Source: Scenedesmus sp. ARA3 (lineage: Eukaryota > Chlorophyta > Chlorophyceae > Sphaeropleales > Scenedesmaceae). From it: DNA of 64,000 nt. Shown here piece after piece: positions 53,256 to 64,000 of this stretch. The stretch is from positions 144,202-208,201 of the forward strand of contig RWJK01001384.1 in assembly GCA_004335835.1 (NCBI GenBank). Direction: 5' to 3'. The notes under the pieces were generated by a model that had not been told where the DNA came from, made no database searches, and saw only the letters and a list, made by a program, of their open reading frames with translations. The translations under genes were made by a program, and so were the position numbers. Position 1 is the stretch's first letter, and each line of letters begins with the position of its first letter.

Positions 53256-53260
53256 TTTTT
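53256..53260 (+). terminator. RNA polymerase III T-run terminator of tRNA-Ile
   Basis: Five consecutive Ts begin nine bases after the tRNA end, the usual Pol III stop. Confidence 0.75.
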
Positions 53261-53349
53261 GGATGCCACTGCCCATGCTGTGCTGCAGTGACAGTTGCTC
53301 TTCTGTGCGTGCCATGACTGTTTGTAAACAGGAATTTTCTTGCTGTTGC

Positions 53350-53372
53350 TGCTGCTGCTGCTGCTGCTGCAG
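53350..53372 (+). repeat. CTG run reaching the first visible acceptor of the E4-E2 gene
   Basis: CTG units end in CTGCAG directly before the first E4-core exon at 53373. This shows that the exon is internal and that the gene has at least one more exon upstream. Confidence 0.85.
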
Positions 53373-55883
53373 GCAGCAGGGTTGCCGGCTGGCAGTGGCC
53401 GCGAGGTGCTGCTGAGCTGGCTGGCGGCTGTTGCTGCTGCTAATGAAATGCGCTGCAAGGGAGGCGAGTACAGCGCGCTGCAGCACCTGCTGGGTGAGTC
53501 AGGGTGGCGGCTGTCGTAACTGTTACATTTTCTGTTTACTTTTTGTGTTATACGTGCTGCAAGGTGGCGGCGGCTGCTGCTGATCAAGTGCTGGTGATCA
53601 GCAGTGTCAGTAGAGTGCACTGCAGCACTTGTTATATCAGAACGGGGGCTGGATGAACGCAAATGTTATCTAATGTGTTACTTTTTACGTCAAGTGCTAT
53701 ATACGGGTGGTAGTTGGCACCTAGCGGCACGGTCAACCAAAGCGCAGGGTACTGCAGTACTGGCTGGATGCATCCGGGAGGTGCGTGCGTTTGTGACAAC
53801 TTAACATGTTATATATGTGGCTGCGGCTGGATTTGCAGAGCAAGGGGCCAGGCAGCTGGGCAAACTTACTGCTTCTCCTGCTGCATTGGCTTACGTCATG
53901 CAACAACCTGTGCTGCTGTGCACATGTCATCTTGTGCAGGTGCCCCTGATGGCTTCATGCTCACCCTCACAGCAGCGGTTCTGCGCCTCACTAAGCCCTT
54001 TGCTAGCGGCTACCTCACCGAAAACCCTAAGTTCGGTGACCTGCTGACCAAGCACCTAAACCCAAGCTACTACGCCAGCCACAGCCACCGCCTTGGCAGC
54101 GCTGTGCTTGAGACAACACTGTCAGGGCAGCGCGGCTCGCCAGCAGCAGCTGGCGCAGCCGGCCAGCAGCAGCAGCAGCAGCAGCAGCAGTGGCTGCTGG
54201 CGGCTGACCCTGCTGCTGCTGCTGGTGCTGCCAGCTTCATTTCGGAGGTGTTCTTCATGGCGCAGCGCTACCTGCATGTGGGGCTGATGCCTGCAGTGCA
54301 CAGGTGGGGCGGCAGCGTCGTGGTGTGCAGCTGCGTGTGTGACGGGTGGTCATTGCCCTTGCTGCTTGTTTGATTGCGCTCAGTGTTGCTACAGTGTAAG
54401 CATTGATGGCCATTGATAGTAATTATTAAGAGTTATGTTGGGCTGTTGCCTGCAGTGCACAGGTGGGCCGGCAGCCTTAGGGTGCATGCACAGCTGCATT
54501 TGTGCTGCCTGGTTGGTGCATTTGCTGCTTGTTTGATCACGCCATGCATGTGGGGCTCATACCTGCAGTGCACAGGTGGGGCGGCATCTCTGATGGTTTG
54601 CATAGTTGCAGCTGTGACAGCTGTTTGATGATTGGCTTGGAGCGGCAATCACCAGCCTATAGTGCTCGAAAATCGCATGAGATGTTACTTGCCATGTCTT
54701 GCTGCAGCATGAATGCAGGCGGCGCCCCTGCTACCAGCCATGCACCAGTGATATTTAGCGGTGGTGGTGCTGCTGCTGCTGCCATGCTGCTTAATCACCC
54801 AACAATCCCTTACCGTAATGCAGGTACACCAAGCTGTACTCGCACCTCTGGGAGCGCTACACCACAGCAGCAGCAGACGCAGCAGCAGCAGCCGGCGGCT
54901 CGGCGCAGCGGCTGCCGCCACCCCCTGAGTTGAGCCTGGTGCACGACTGCAGCATTGCGCAGCTGCTGCAGCCGGATATGGCAGCAGACGCTGTGCAGGT
55001 GGGCACTAGGGTTTGGGTTTTGGTTGCTAGCCTGGCTGAACAGCAGGGTTGCTGTTGTCATCTAGTCATCCAGCATTGCGCAGCTGCTGCAGCCAGACAT
55101 GGCAGCAGATGCTGTGCAGGTGGGCGGCAGGGATTTATGCGGATGTTAGTTTGGGGGAACGGATGGTATGGTTGATAGCGCCAGGTAGCCTGCTGCTTGG
55201 TGCGCTGCAGTTGATGCGTAGAGTCAATGCCGCCACTGCGGCTGCTGCTGCTGACAATGGCAGCTTGTGTTGCTGCTGCTGCTGCTGCTGCTGCTGCAGT
55301 TTGCCGTGCTGGAGATAGTCTGGCTGGCAGACCTGCTCACATCCAAGCCGCAGCCTGACAAAAACAGCAGCAGCAGCAGCAGCAGCGTGCTGTCACTGGT
55401 GCCGGAGTCGGTGCTGTCTGATGCTGCTGCCTGGCTGACATTTGTCATCCAGCAGGGCCAGTCGGAGCAGCTAGCAGCTGTGCCCATTGGTGAGTAGCAG
55501 TTTCCTCCCGCCTTGAAGAGGGTGTAAGCATAAGAATGCTTGTTACAGTTGGTGTCAAGCAAAGGCATTTGCAAAGTGCAATGCAAGGCCACCACCAGAA
55601 AAAGAGGATGCCTTGTATCGCGTTGCACTGTTTGGGCAGTGTGCTGTCTGCGGCAAGTGCGCTGCATTGGTGTTGCAGCTTCCAGCTGGTGTGGACCAGT
55701 GTTCAGGAGTGAGAGTGCCATCATCAGTGGGGTTTGTGGATGTGATTAGCTGTGCAGGCGTTTGTGTTCAACAGGGCACGCATGCATATACATTTACCAG
55801 CAGTTTGTTGCTGTGCAACAGGCTTCACTGTTTATGTGAAGCTGAGAGTGCTGCCCCTGCCCTGTCTGCTGGCTTGTCACTGG

Positions 55884-55917
<34 letters not shown>

Positions 55918-56216
55918 CCTGCTGATGCGCTCCCTGGTTACCGTGCTCGAGCATCCCAGTGAGGTGGGCAGCAGCGGGGAGCTAGTCCAAGAACTCAAAC
56001 TGTGACAACAGTCGGCAGCAAACATATGTGTGGGACAAGGACACCATGAAGCAGCAGCATATAGCGTGTGAGAAGCCCATGCATGTATGCTGTTGCTGTG
56101 GACCTGCCAGCAGCTGCAGTGCTGGGGCTATATGGTACGGCCGCGGCCCGGCGTAGCACACGTACCAGTGCTTATGAGCGGGTTCCGCTGATGCCAGCGT
56201 TGCTTGACTGGGCGGC

Positions 56217-56250
<34 letters not shown>

Positions 56251-59200
56251 TGCAGGTGCGCAGCCTGCTGGTTGTGGCCAAGGTGGTGCAGCTGCTGCTG
56301 GTGATGCTGGCGCCCCAGGTGGGGAGGCAGGGCCAGCGCATGGGGCACTGCAGCAGCATGCTGCTGATGCAGACTGTGTGGTGGCGAAGTGACACTGCTC
56401 TTGAGCATTGGAGCTGCTGCAGCCAGTGCTTGTTTAGCCCGTGGGCTTGTTGTTGCTGTATGTGCAGCCTGCCCCATTTGACATCTGACTTTTTGTATAA
56501 TACGTGAAACCCCCTCTGGCTTGCCAAGAAGCTGTTGCTGTCCTAAGCAATCTGCTTTTGCCACGTCTGCGTATCTGTCCTGTTGGTTGTAGGTGAACCT
56601 GGAGCGGCGCACACGTGGCGCACTGGGCCGCAGCAACCTCAGCCCAGGTGGGTGGTGTGGGTGTGACGTGTGGTGTGGTGTGGAGTTGTGACGGGCACAG
56701 GCACCCCAGCTAACGCCAGCCCACCTCACACCTGGCAGCAGTGCAGCGCTGCGGGCAGCACATGCACAGTGGTGTCTTGTCTTGCTCAAAGCTCACCCAC
56801 TGTTGCGTGCTTGCTGTACATTCTTACAACCTGTGACTGATGCCACCGCCTCTGCCATTGCTGCTGCTATTGCTTTGTCACTTCTGCTGCCACTGGCAGG
56901 CGAGATGGCGCTGGTGGCCAGTGTGCTGCAGGTATCGTCCTGTGACTGGTGCTGCCTTCACTGCTGCTGCTGCTGCTGCCTTGCTGTTTGCACCTCGCAG
57001 GTGAGATGGCGCTGGTGGCTAGTGTGCTAGGCACCTCAGCAGCTCATCGCCTGGGACTGATGCCACCACCTCCGCTGTTTCTGTTGGTATTGCTGCCGCT
57101 GCTGTCAGGCGAGATGGCGCTGGTGGCGAGTGTGCTGGGCACATCAGCAGCGCAGCAGCAGCTGGTGCCTGCGCTGATGCGGGTGTATGGCCAGGCTGAC
57201 TTTGTGGTGGGGCTGGACGTGGACAGGGACGACTACGACAAGTTCACGGTGAGAGTTCACAGTCAGCTGGTGCTGTTCACGGTGTGAACTTGTCACAGCT
57301 GCTGGGCACCATAGTTGGTGCGCCAGGCTGACTTTGTTGTGGGGCTGGACGTGGACCGGGACGACTACACTTGTTTATGGTGAGAGTTCACAGCCAGCTG
57401 GTGATGTTCATGGTGTGAACTTGCTTTGGCTGACTCTGTGGTGGGGCTGGGCGTGGACAGAGACGACTACGACAAGTTCACAGTGAAAGTTCACAGTCAG
57501 TGGATGTTCATGGTATGAACTTGCCAGACTACCTCGGGGTGGGGCTGGACGTTGACAGAGACAACTACGACAAGTTCATGGTGAGAGTTGATAGTCATCC
57601 GCTGTTGTTCATGGTGTGAATGTGCGGGGCTGCTGATCGGACGCATCAGGCAGCAGGCTTGTCCAATAAAAATTGAGCAGTCTGTCCATACGGGTAATAC
57701 ACGCCGCACATGGTGTAAGCCCACACGTGGATGCACTGTGGCACGACTTCCTGCCCACTGTCCATCTGCATCTTCTCCGTCCCTGCAGATGCGGCACCAG
57801 ATTGACCAGATCCTTGAGGAGCTGTGGAGGGACGAGCGCTGCAGAGAGTGCATCAGGCAGCACGCCACAGCCTCAGCAGCAGCAGCAGCAGCAGCAGCAG
57901 GGGCTGGCACAGCAGCAGCAGGCGGCGTGCCTGGGGGCCTGTTTGCGGGCTTTGTGTCTGCTGTGCTGAATGACCTGATGTACCTGTTCAAGGACAGCCT
58001 TGAGCGGCTGGCAGACATCAAGCAGATCGAGGACAGCAAGGCGGATGCAGCGGTGAGCGGCTGCGAGGTTTGACCGTTGACCGATGACCGTTGACTTATT
58101 ACTGTTGACCATTGACGGCCGCATGCCTGGGCTGGGCAGATTGAGGACAGCAAGGCGGATGCAGCGGTGAGCGGATGCAACTGCACACGAATGCTGTGCA
58201 GTACATATGGGCTGCTGGCTGTGTGTTAGGTGGGATGTTGGGCAGATGCGTTCCTGCTTTCATGGACGTAGAATCAATGCTATTGGGCTTCTGCATTAAG
58301 CATCCTCCTGCAAGGCTATATTTGTACTAGAGAAGGCTTGGCTGGCCTGCTGACCTCGTCCTGCATCATCAGCCAGCACCAGTCACCTGTGCTGCAAATG
58401 GTCCTGCTGTGTTCTGGATGCTGCCCATCACTTGCTGACACTGCACTGGCCAACACAACATGCGGAAACAATTTCATGTGGCATGTTGCACCGCCATTAC
58501 CGCGTGTTTATGTCTTTCTGGCACTCAAGGTTGCATTGACATCATGCTGTTCCGTTGTTTGACCCCCGCAGGCCTGGGCAGCGCTGGCTAATTACGTGCA
58601 TGCCGATAAAGAGGCCTTTTGCAGGGGCCAGCAGCGCACCGCAGTTACAACAAGTCAGTTATAACATCATCTCATATTGTTGCAATGGTGTCTTATACCG
58701 CAGGCTTGGGCTGCGCTGGCTGATGATGCGCGCGCTGATAAGGAGGCCTTCTACTGGGGCAAGCAGCGCGCTGCAGCAGGCTTCATGGCAAACACAACAT
58801 GTTGATCATTATTATATTTGTTGCAATGTGTTGTGTGACTACAAACCTGGGCTGCGCTGGCTGATGATGCGCGTGCCGATAAGGAGGCCTTTTGCAGGGT
58901 CCAGCAGCGCACCGCAGGCGGCTTGAAGGCAGTTCCAACCTCAAGATCGCTAAATGCTGTGCAATGATGTGTTTTACCGCAGGCCTGGGCTGCGCTGGCT
59001 GAGGACGTGCGCGCTGATAAGGAGGCCTTCTACAGGGGCCAGCAGCACACCGCAGTTACAACAAGTCAATTACAACATCATCACATCTTGTGGCAATGGT
59101 GTCTTATACCGCAGGCCTGGGCTGCGCTGGCTGAAGACGTGAGTGCTGACAAGGAGGCCTTCTATCGGGGCCAGCAGCGCACCGCGGGGAGCTTCATGGC

Positions 59201-61544
59201 AAACACAACATTTTGATCACGATTATATGTTGTTGCAATGTGTTGTGTGACTACAGGCCTGGGCTGCGCTGGCTGAGGACGTGCACGCTGATAAGGAGGC
59301 TTTCTACAGGGGCCAGCAGCGCACCGCGGGCGGCTTCATGGCACTGGCCCGCACCACGCTGGAGCTGCTCAACACGCTCAGCGGCGATGCTGTCATTGTG
59401 AGTATTGACCAACTGGTTGACCACGGCAGTGCTGCTATGTGCATGTGTGTCTCGTTGAGGAGGTTGTGGAAGGTGAGCCCAGGTGTGTTGTGCGGGGTGC
59501 TTGGCTTGAGCGAGTGTGGTGCTGGCTGGCTTCATGGCGCTGGCACGCACCACGCTGGAGCTGCTCAACACGCTCAGCGGGGACGCAGTCATCGTGAGTA
59601 CTTTGAGAGAGAGAGAGAGAGGTAGCCACATGCAGGTGCTGGCAGCATATGACCAGATGGTTTGACCACGGCATAGCTGCTGTGTGCACGTGTGTCTTGT
59701 GAGTGAGGTGGTACAGGGGGGCGTAAGAATTTTGCGCTGGGTGCTGTGCTTGAGTGAGTGTGGTGTGCGGGGCTTTATGGCACTGGCCCGCACCACGCTG
59801 GAGCTGCTCAACACGCTCAGCAGGGACGCAGTCATCGTGAGTACTTTGAGAGAGAGAGAGAGAGCGGTAGCCACATGCAGGTGCTGGCAGCAGATGACCA
59901 GATGGTTTGACCACGGCATAGCTGCTGTGTGCACGTGTGCCTTGTGAGTGCGGCGGTATAGATTGCACGTTGGTACTTGGTCTCAGGTGCTGTGCTTGCG
60001 TGAGCAAAGAGGCCATCATCCCCACCCCCCAACCCTGCCAACATCTATGCACACTGCTGCTGTTTGCTGCTCGTAACTTCCTGCCACGCACAGGCCCGCA
60101 CCTTCCTGCAGCAGCCGCTGCTGGGCAAGACCGCATATGCCTCGCTGCACTTCCTGGAGCTGCTGGTGGGCCCGCGCTGCCAGTCGCTGCAGGTGGCCAA
60201 CCCGGGCCGCTACAACTTTGACCGCCAGGCGCTGCTGCTGAGCATGGTGCAGCTGGCTACACAGCTGGGCAAGCATGCAGAGTTTCTGCAGGTATGTTGG
60301 TGTTTCTCGCTCTTCGACATACAAGTGCCCAGTTGTGTGTGCAGTGGTGTCTGCAGTCGAAATTTGACCGCCAGGCGCTGCTGCTGAGCATGGTGCAGCT
60401 GGCCACGCAGCTGGGCAAACATGCGGAGTTCCTGCAGGTGCGTTGGAGTTTGCCCCGGATTGGGACATAAGTGGACGATTTTTTTTGTGCAGTTGTGTCT
60501 GCGGTCAAACCTTGACCGCCAGGCGCGCTGCTTGACATGGTGCAGCTGGCCACACAGCTGGGCAAGCATGCGGAGTCCTGCAGGTGCGGGGAAAAAGCGG
60601 GATTTAGGCAAAGTAAAACATATGTGCGGATAGGGCAGCAGTTCCTGCAAGGGCTGTCTGTGGTTTGACTCAATACTTTGACCAACGGGTGCTGTTGCTG
60701 AACGTGGCAGAGTACCAGGAGAAGCAGCAAGCGGCTTGTCAATTACCATCACTGCTCTACGTCAGCCCTGAAGGCAGATGTGTTCTGCTGTCGCTGTTTG
60801 ACTGCTGCAGGCATTGACCGAGGAGTCGGAGTTTGACCCCAAGCTGCTGCAGACAGCTGTTGACCTGCTCAACGCCAGCCACGCCTACGCAGCAGCAGAC
60901 AGCCTGGCAGCAGTGCTGGCTGCTGCTGTGGCACGCACCAGCAGCGGCCGGCGCGCCAAACAGATCAAGCGGCAGCGCACATCAGCAGAAGGTGATGCTG
61001 CTCCTGCAAGCTGCGTTCCTGCAAGTGCTGAGGGTGATGACACAGCAGCAGACATGGACACAGATGGCGAGCTCACCCCAGAAGCAGTAGAAGCAGAGGT
61101 CTCGCAGCTTGTAGGGGCCTGGGCTGCTGTTGTTGAAGGCCCGGGCAGTTATGAAGAGGCAGAGGCTTCGTATGTTGCTGCTTTGGAGCCGCTGGCGGTT
61201 GGCGTGTTTGATGCTGCTGCAGCAGGCGCGTTCAACAGCCAGTTCTCAGCCATGGCGGCCCAGCCTGAAGGTATGTGTGCACGGTCTGTGCGGTGTGGTA
61301 CAGGTGGCATATGCAAGCTGCATGCTTTGCAACATGCTTGGACCAGATTTTGAGCTGCTCTGCCGAACACCACTGGTGCTGTCATGGTTGGTGGCCGCAC
61401 AGAAAAGCCTAGTGCCAGACAGAACACTAGCAGCCCTAGCTGTGGCTTTCAGGACGGGATCTGCCTGCTCAGGTCAGTTTCCTTATTGCCTTGACATGGC
61501 GTTCACCAAATGCCGTGTCTCTATCTGATCTGCTGGCTGGCTGC

Positions 61545-61591
<47 letters not shown>

Positions 61592-64000
61592 GCTGCAGGT
61601 GACGCCAGCCAGAAGCTGCGCCGGCTGGGCCGTGAGCTGCGCGACCTGCGCGGCAAGACGCGCCTGCCCGTGGCTGCAGCGGCAGCTTGCTACGTGCGGC
61701 AGGACGCGGAGCGCCCCGACAAGGTGCGTGGTGGTTTGTCAGCGGCGCACAAGTAAAAGGCATGGGCTACTTTTTGTGTCCCCGACGTGCAGATAGATGC
61801 ATACGTACCTCATGCCCAGCGCAAATTACGCGCATGCACAAAGCAGGTAGTGCTTCTGTGTCAGAATGAATGAATGAATGAATGCGCTACGCGTGGTGTG
61901 TTCACACTCAACACCCGCGTAGGTAAGGAAGGGGACGTGTGTGGCAATGAGGATACCTCACGCGCCTCCACGCCTCCGATCATTGTGTGTCAGTTGGGTG
62001 TGTGCTGTGCTTTGCGTCCTTACAGCTCCCTCTTCCTTAAATCTTGGGGTGTAGCATACCAACTCGACCACTGCTGCTGTTGCGTTCCTGCAGGTGCGCT
62101 GCGTCATCAGCGGCCCGCAGGACACGCCCTACGAGGGTGGGCTGTTTGTGTTTGACGTGTACTTCCCGCCAGGCTACCCCAACGTGCCACCACTGTGAGT
62201 GCACAGCCAATGTTTGCAGCTGCTGTTGTTACCAGAAGACCTGCATCTTCCATTTGAGAAGCCTTTTCTGCGTATGCTTTGATTGCCTGTCACCCTGCAA
62301 TCTGCTCAGAGTGCCTGCTGATCAAGTGGACTGCAAGCTGCTCAGCTGTAGACTCCATCTGCTGTGTGTCAACGCTGAAGCTGGCCCCTGCTATGAGCCA
62401 CTCGCTTAGCATTCGTTCACTGTCTGGTTTAAAACAACCCCAGCAAACTGCGCACTGCTGCACCTGCTGTTGCTTTGCAGGATGGTGCTGGAGACCACAG
62501 GGGAGGGCCGGGCCCGCTTCAACCCCAACCTGTACGCAGGTGAGGCAGCTGCACAGCTGCACAGCTGCAGCTGTGCTGTACTCCTGCTGCTTCTTTCCAG
62601 AAAGGCGCCTGCTGGATGGCAGGTCATTGCTGCATTGCTAGAGGTTGCTTCGGTTCTAACATCAGAAGTTTAAGATAAATTGGTTTGGTGCGCGTGCGTC
62701 TGCTCCTGCCGGCCTGCTGCTGCTGCTGCTCACTCATTCTTATGCCTGTGCACAACCCACCCACATGCTCACAGACGGCAAGGTGTGCCTGTCGCTGCTG
62801 GGCACCTGGCATGGCGGCCATGAGGCCTCCAAGTGGAACCCCTCCAGCAGCAGCCTGTTCCAGATCCTGCTGTCCATACAGGGCATGATCTTCGTGGAGG
62901 TGAGGACAAAAACAAAACGCGCTGCTCAGTGCTGTGTTTGCAGCATGCAGCAGAACATGCAGTATTCACATTAAAAATCGTATACAGCATTGCAATGCAG
63001 TGACATGTGCAGAGAGCTGGCTGAGCTGCTGCTGCTGCTGCCGCTGCCGCCCTTGCAGGACCCCTACTTCAACGAGCCCAATGTGGAGCGCATGCGGGGC
63101 ACCAGCGAGGGCAACATCACCAGCATGAGGTGCGGCGCAGACAGACTGGCTGGGGTGAGCAGCAGACAGACTGACTGGGGCCTGCAGCTGCCTGCCCAGC
63201 TGCAGGAGTAATCTGAGGCGCAGTCATGCCTTGGCCAACTTGTTGTCGAGCTGCTGCTGTGCCCAATCCGCACTCTCTTGCAACACCAGCACCTGCACTG
63301 CTGCTGTCCTGCAAAGTCCTGCACTGCGCTGCAGGTACAACGCTGAGCTGCGGCTGCAAACGTTGCGCTGCAGTGCATTGTACTGCACTGTACTTCACTA
63401 TACTAAAACCTGCTGCAATGTGTTATACTGCCCTGCAGGTACAATGCAGAGCTGCAGCTGCACACGCTGCGCTGTAGGCACTGTACTGCACTGTACTGCA
63501 CCATTCTAAATACTGCTGCCATGTGTTATACTGCGCTGCAGGTACAACGCTGAGCTGCGGCTGCACACGCTGCGCTGGGCGGTGCTGGAGCTGCTGAAGA
63601 AGCCCCCGCCTGGCTTGGAGGAGCTGGTGCAGCACCACTTCAGGTGTGCAGCTTGCGGCCTGCGCTGCATTTGTGTCATGCGCTTGCAATTATGCGTGAA
63701 TTGTCTGCATGATTGGATTCTTGTCCCAATTGCGCCATGCACTGGCGCCATGTTCATGCTGCGCTGTACTGCCTTACACCTGCTTGCAAGGAGCAATTGC
63801 TTATGGCAGCTACTCTGCGCTGCCGCCACACTCTCTCATTTGTGCCTGCCACTGCTGCTGCTGCTGCTGCAGGGTGCTGCGCGGTGTGTTTGCGTCGCGA
63901 GCTGGGCGTTGGCTGCGGGAGGCTGCGCAGGCCGACCCCACCGGCACCTTCTACAGGCGCATGGTGAAGGTCATGGGCGAGGTGGTGGAGCGGCTGGCAG
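53373..64000 (+). CDS. UFD2-type ubiquitin E4 core fused in frame to a BIRC6/UBE2O-type E2 domain; open at both ends
   Basis: Nineteen exons join in phase: 53373-53493, 53940-54303, 54824-54998, 55300-55489, 55917-55963, 56256-56318, 56593-56647, 57109-57248, 57789-58052, 59257-59397, 60094-60291, 60811-61270, 61599-61723, 62094-62194, 62481-62539, 62775-62899, 63059-63129, 63542-63643 and 63873 to the edge. The first eleven give the UFD2/UBE4 elongating-factor core: [56 protein letters not shown] and YNFDRQALL. No U-box follows. Exon 60811-61270 ends in phase 1 and meets an E2 domain: [49 protein letters not shown] and EDPYFNEPN. The catalytic Cys codon is 62786-62788. The FNPNLY motif in place of HPN marks the giant-E2 class (BIRC6, UBE2O, PHO2). 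The N-terminal part of the core is missing here and the C-terminus runs off the window. Confidence 0.85.
54276..54592 (+). repeat. Three copies of an E4-core exon end (GLMPAVHR plus donor)
   Basis: GGGCTGATGCCTGCAGTGCA with its GTGGGGCGGC donor side occurs at 54276-54316. Diverged copies lie at about 54438-54477 and 54547-54590. Confidence 0.85.
54944..55130 (+). repeat. Duplicated end of E4 exon 3
   Basis: The segment encoding [16 protein letters not shown] with its GTGGGC donor occurs at 54950-55003 and again at 55071-55125. Confidence 0.85.
55882..55916 (+). repeat. Intronic CTG run at an E4 acceptor
   Basis: CTG units end in CTGCCAG directly before the 47-base exon at 55917. A similar run (56218-56250) precedes the next exon. 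Confidence 0.9.
56895..57142 (+). repeat. Three copies of an E4 exon start (EMALVASVL)
   Basis: A CAG acceptor followed by GCGAGATGGCGCTGGTGG occurs at about 56899, 57001 (GTGAGATGG) and 57109. Only the third continues in the open exon. Confidence 0.9.
57189..57592 (+). repeat. Four copies of an E4 exon end ([14 protein letters not shown] plus donor)
   Basis: The end of exon 57109-57248 and its GTGAGAGTTCACAG donor region are repeated at about 57322-57395, 57424-57500 and 57531-57600. Spacers share TTCATGGTGTGAACTTG-like sequence. Confidence 0.9.
58017..58182 (+). repeat. Duplicated end of E4 exon 9
   Basis: CAGATTGAGGACAGCAAGG (CAGATCGAGG in the exon) with its donor GTGAGCGG occurs at 58022-58062 and 58138-58176. 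Confidence 0.85.
58572..59334 (+). repeat. Six-copy exon-start array with a trimer higher-order period
   Basis: The start of E4 exon 10 ([19 protein letters not shown]) appears at 58572, 58704, 58845, 58983, 59115 and 59257. Spacings are 132-142 bp. Copies 1-3 and 4-6 are offset by 411-412 bp, and the two intron types between them alternate in the same order in each trimer. All are open over about 24 codons. Copy 3 has lost its AG acceptor (CTACAAACC). Only copy 6 continues as a full exon. Confidence 0.95.
59330..59850 (+). repeat. Three copies of E4 exon 10 end ([16 protein letters not shown] plus donor)
   Basis: GGCTTCATGGCACTGGCCCG and its donor-bearing end occur at 59330-59405. They recur at about 59527-59600 and 59770-59845. 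The last two are followed by GAGAGA tracts and nearly identical spacer. Confidence 0.9.
60215..60710 (+). repeat. Copies of E4 exon 11 end ([18 protein letters not shown])
   Basis: The exon end at about 60218-60297 is repeated at about 60363-60441 and in degraded form at about 60508-60592. A remnant lies near 60678-60710. Confidence 0.85.
61548..61598 (+). repeat. CTG run at the acceptor joining the E4 core to the E2 domain
   Basis: About fifteen CTG units end in CCGCTGCAG directly before the exon at 61599, the first exon of the E2 domain. Confidence 0.9.
61866..61883. repeat. Short TGAA tandem repeat
   Basis: About four and a half TGAA units lie inside an intron of the E4-E2 gene. Confidence 0.8.
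63332..63590 (+). repeat. Three copies of an E2 exon start ([11 protein letters not shown]) with spacer
   Basis: CTGCAGGTACAACGCTGAGC occurs at 63330, 63434 (AATGCAGAGC) and 63536. The period is about 102-105 bp including the TGTACTGCACTGTACT spacer. Only the third continues as the open exon. Confidence 0.9.

Noticed and set aside
55224..55724. Minus-strand Ser-rich open frame opposite the E4 core
   Set aside because: It is an antisense shadow of exon 55300-55489 and the neighbouring CTG run.

Overview
This window is nuclear DNA of a green alga, most likely a chlorophycean of the Scenedesmus/Chlamydomonas kind. Genes are intron-rich, with GTGAG-type donors and CTGCAG-type acceptors. GC content is moderate. 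Exons carry long Gln/Ala-coding CAG/GCA runs, introns carry long CTG runs, and one gene (43593-46018) matches ASA7, a peripheral-stalk protein of mitochondrial ATP synthase known from Chlorophyceae. All gene models were built by hand from splice sites, phase continuity and recalled family motifs; no search was run.

Layout: an OTU-type deubiquitinase (about 582-3272, +, 5' end uncertain); a small two-exon gene (4694-5192, +); a secreted cysteine-rich protein (5361-8185, +); a very large RAD5/HLTF-like SNF2 ATPase with an embedded RING finger (9647-25455, +, 26 exons, 1884 codons with every phase consistent); a Gln/Ala-rich protein of unknown function (26829-28643, +); a 3.75 kb gene-poor stretch between convergent genes; a P2-type cation ATPase (32396-40317, -, 15 exons, 1052 codons); an unrecognised gene (41075-43311, -) divergent from ASA7; a leucine-rich-repeat protein (47270-51511, +); a Penelope-like reverse-transcriptase fragment (about 51966-52983, -) containing an assembly gap; tRNA-Ile(AAU) (53174-53247); and a gene running off the right edge (53373-64000, +) that encodes a UFD2-type E4 core joined in frame to a BIRC6/UBE2O-type E2 domain.

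Three of the genes act on ubiquitin: the OTU protease, the RING-bearing SNF2 ATPase and the E4-E2 fusion. The fusion is the most unusual protein here, because it could combine chain elongation and ubiquitin carriage in one polypeptide.

Two features cut across the window. First, most multi-exon genes carry diverged tandem copies of exon ends together with a splice donor or acceptor, from two to six copies each; one array even has a higher-order trimer period of 411-412 bp. Second, CTG repeats lie on the sense strand of introns, usually touching the 3' splice site, whereas CAG/GCA repeats lie on the sense strand of exons. This holds for genes on both strands.
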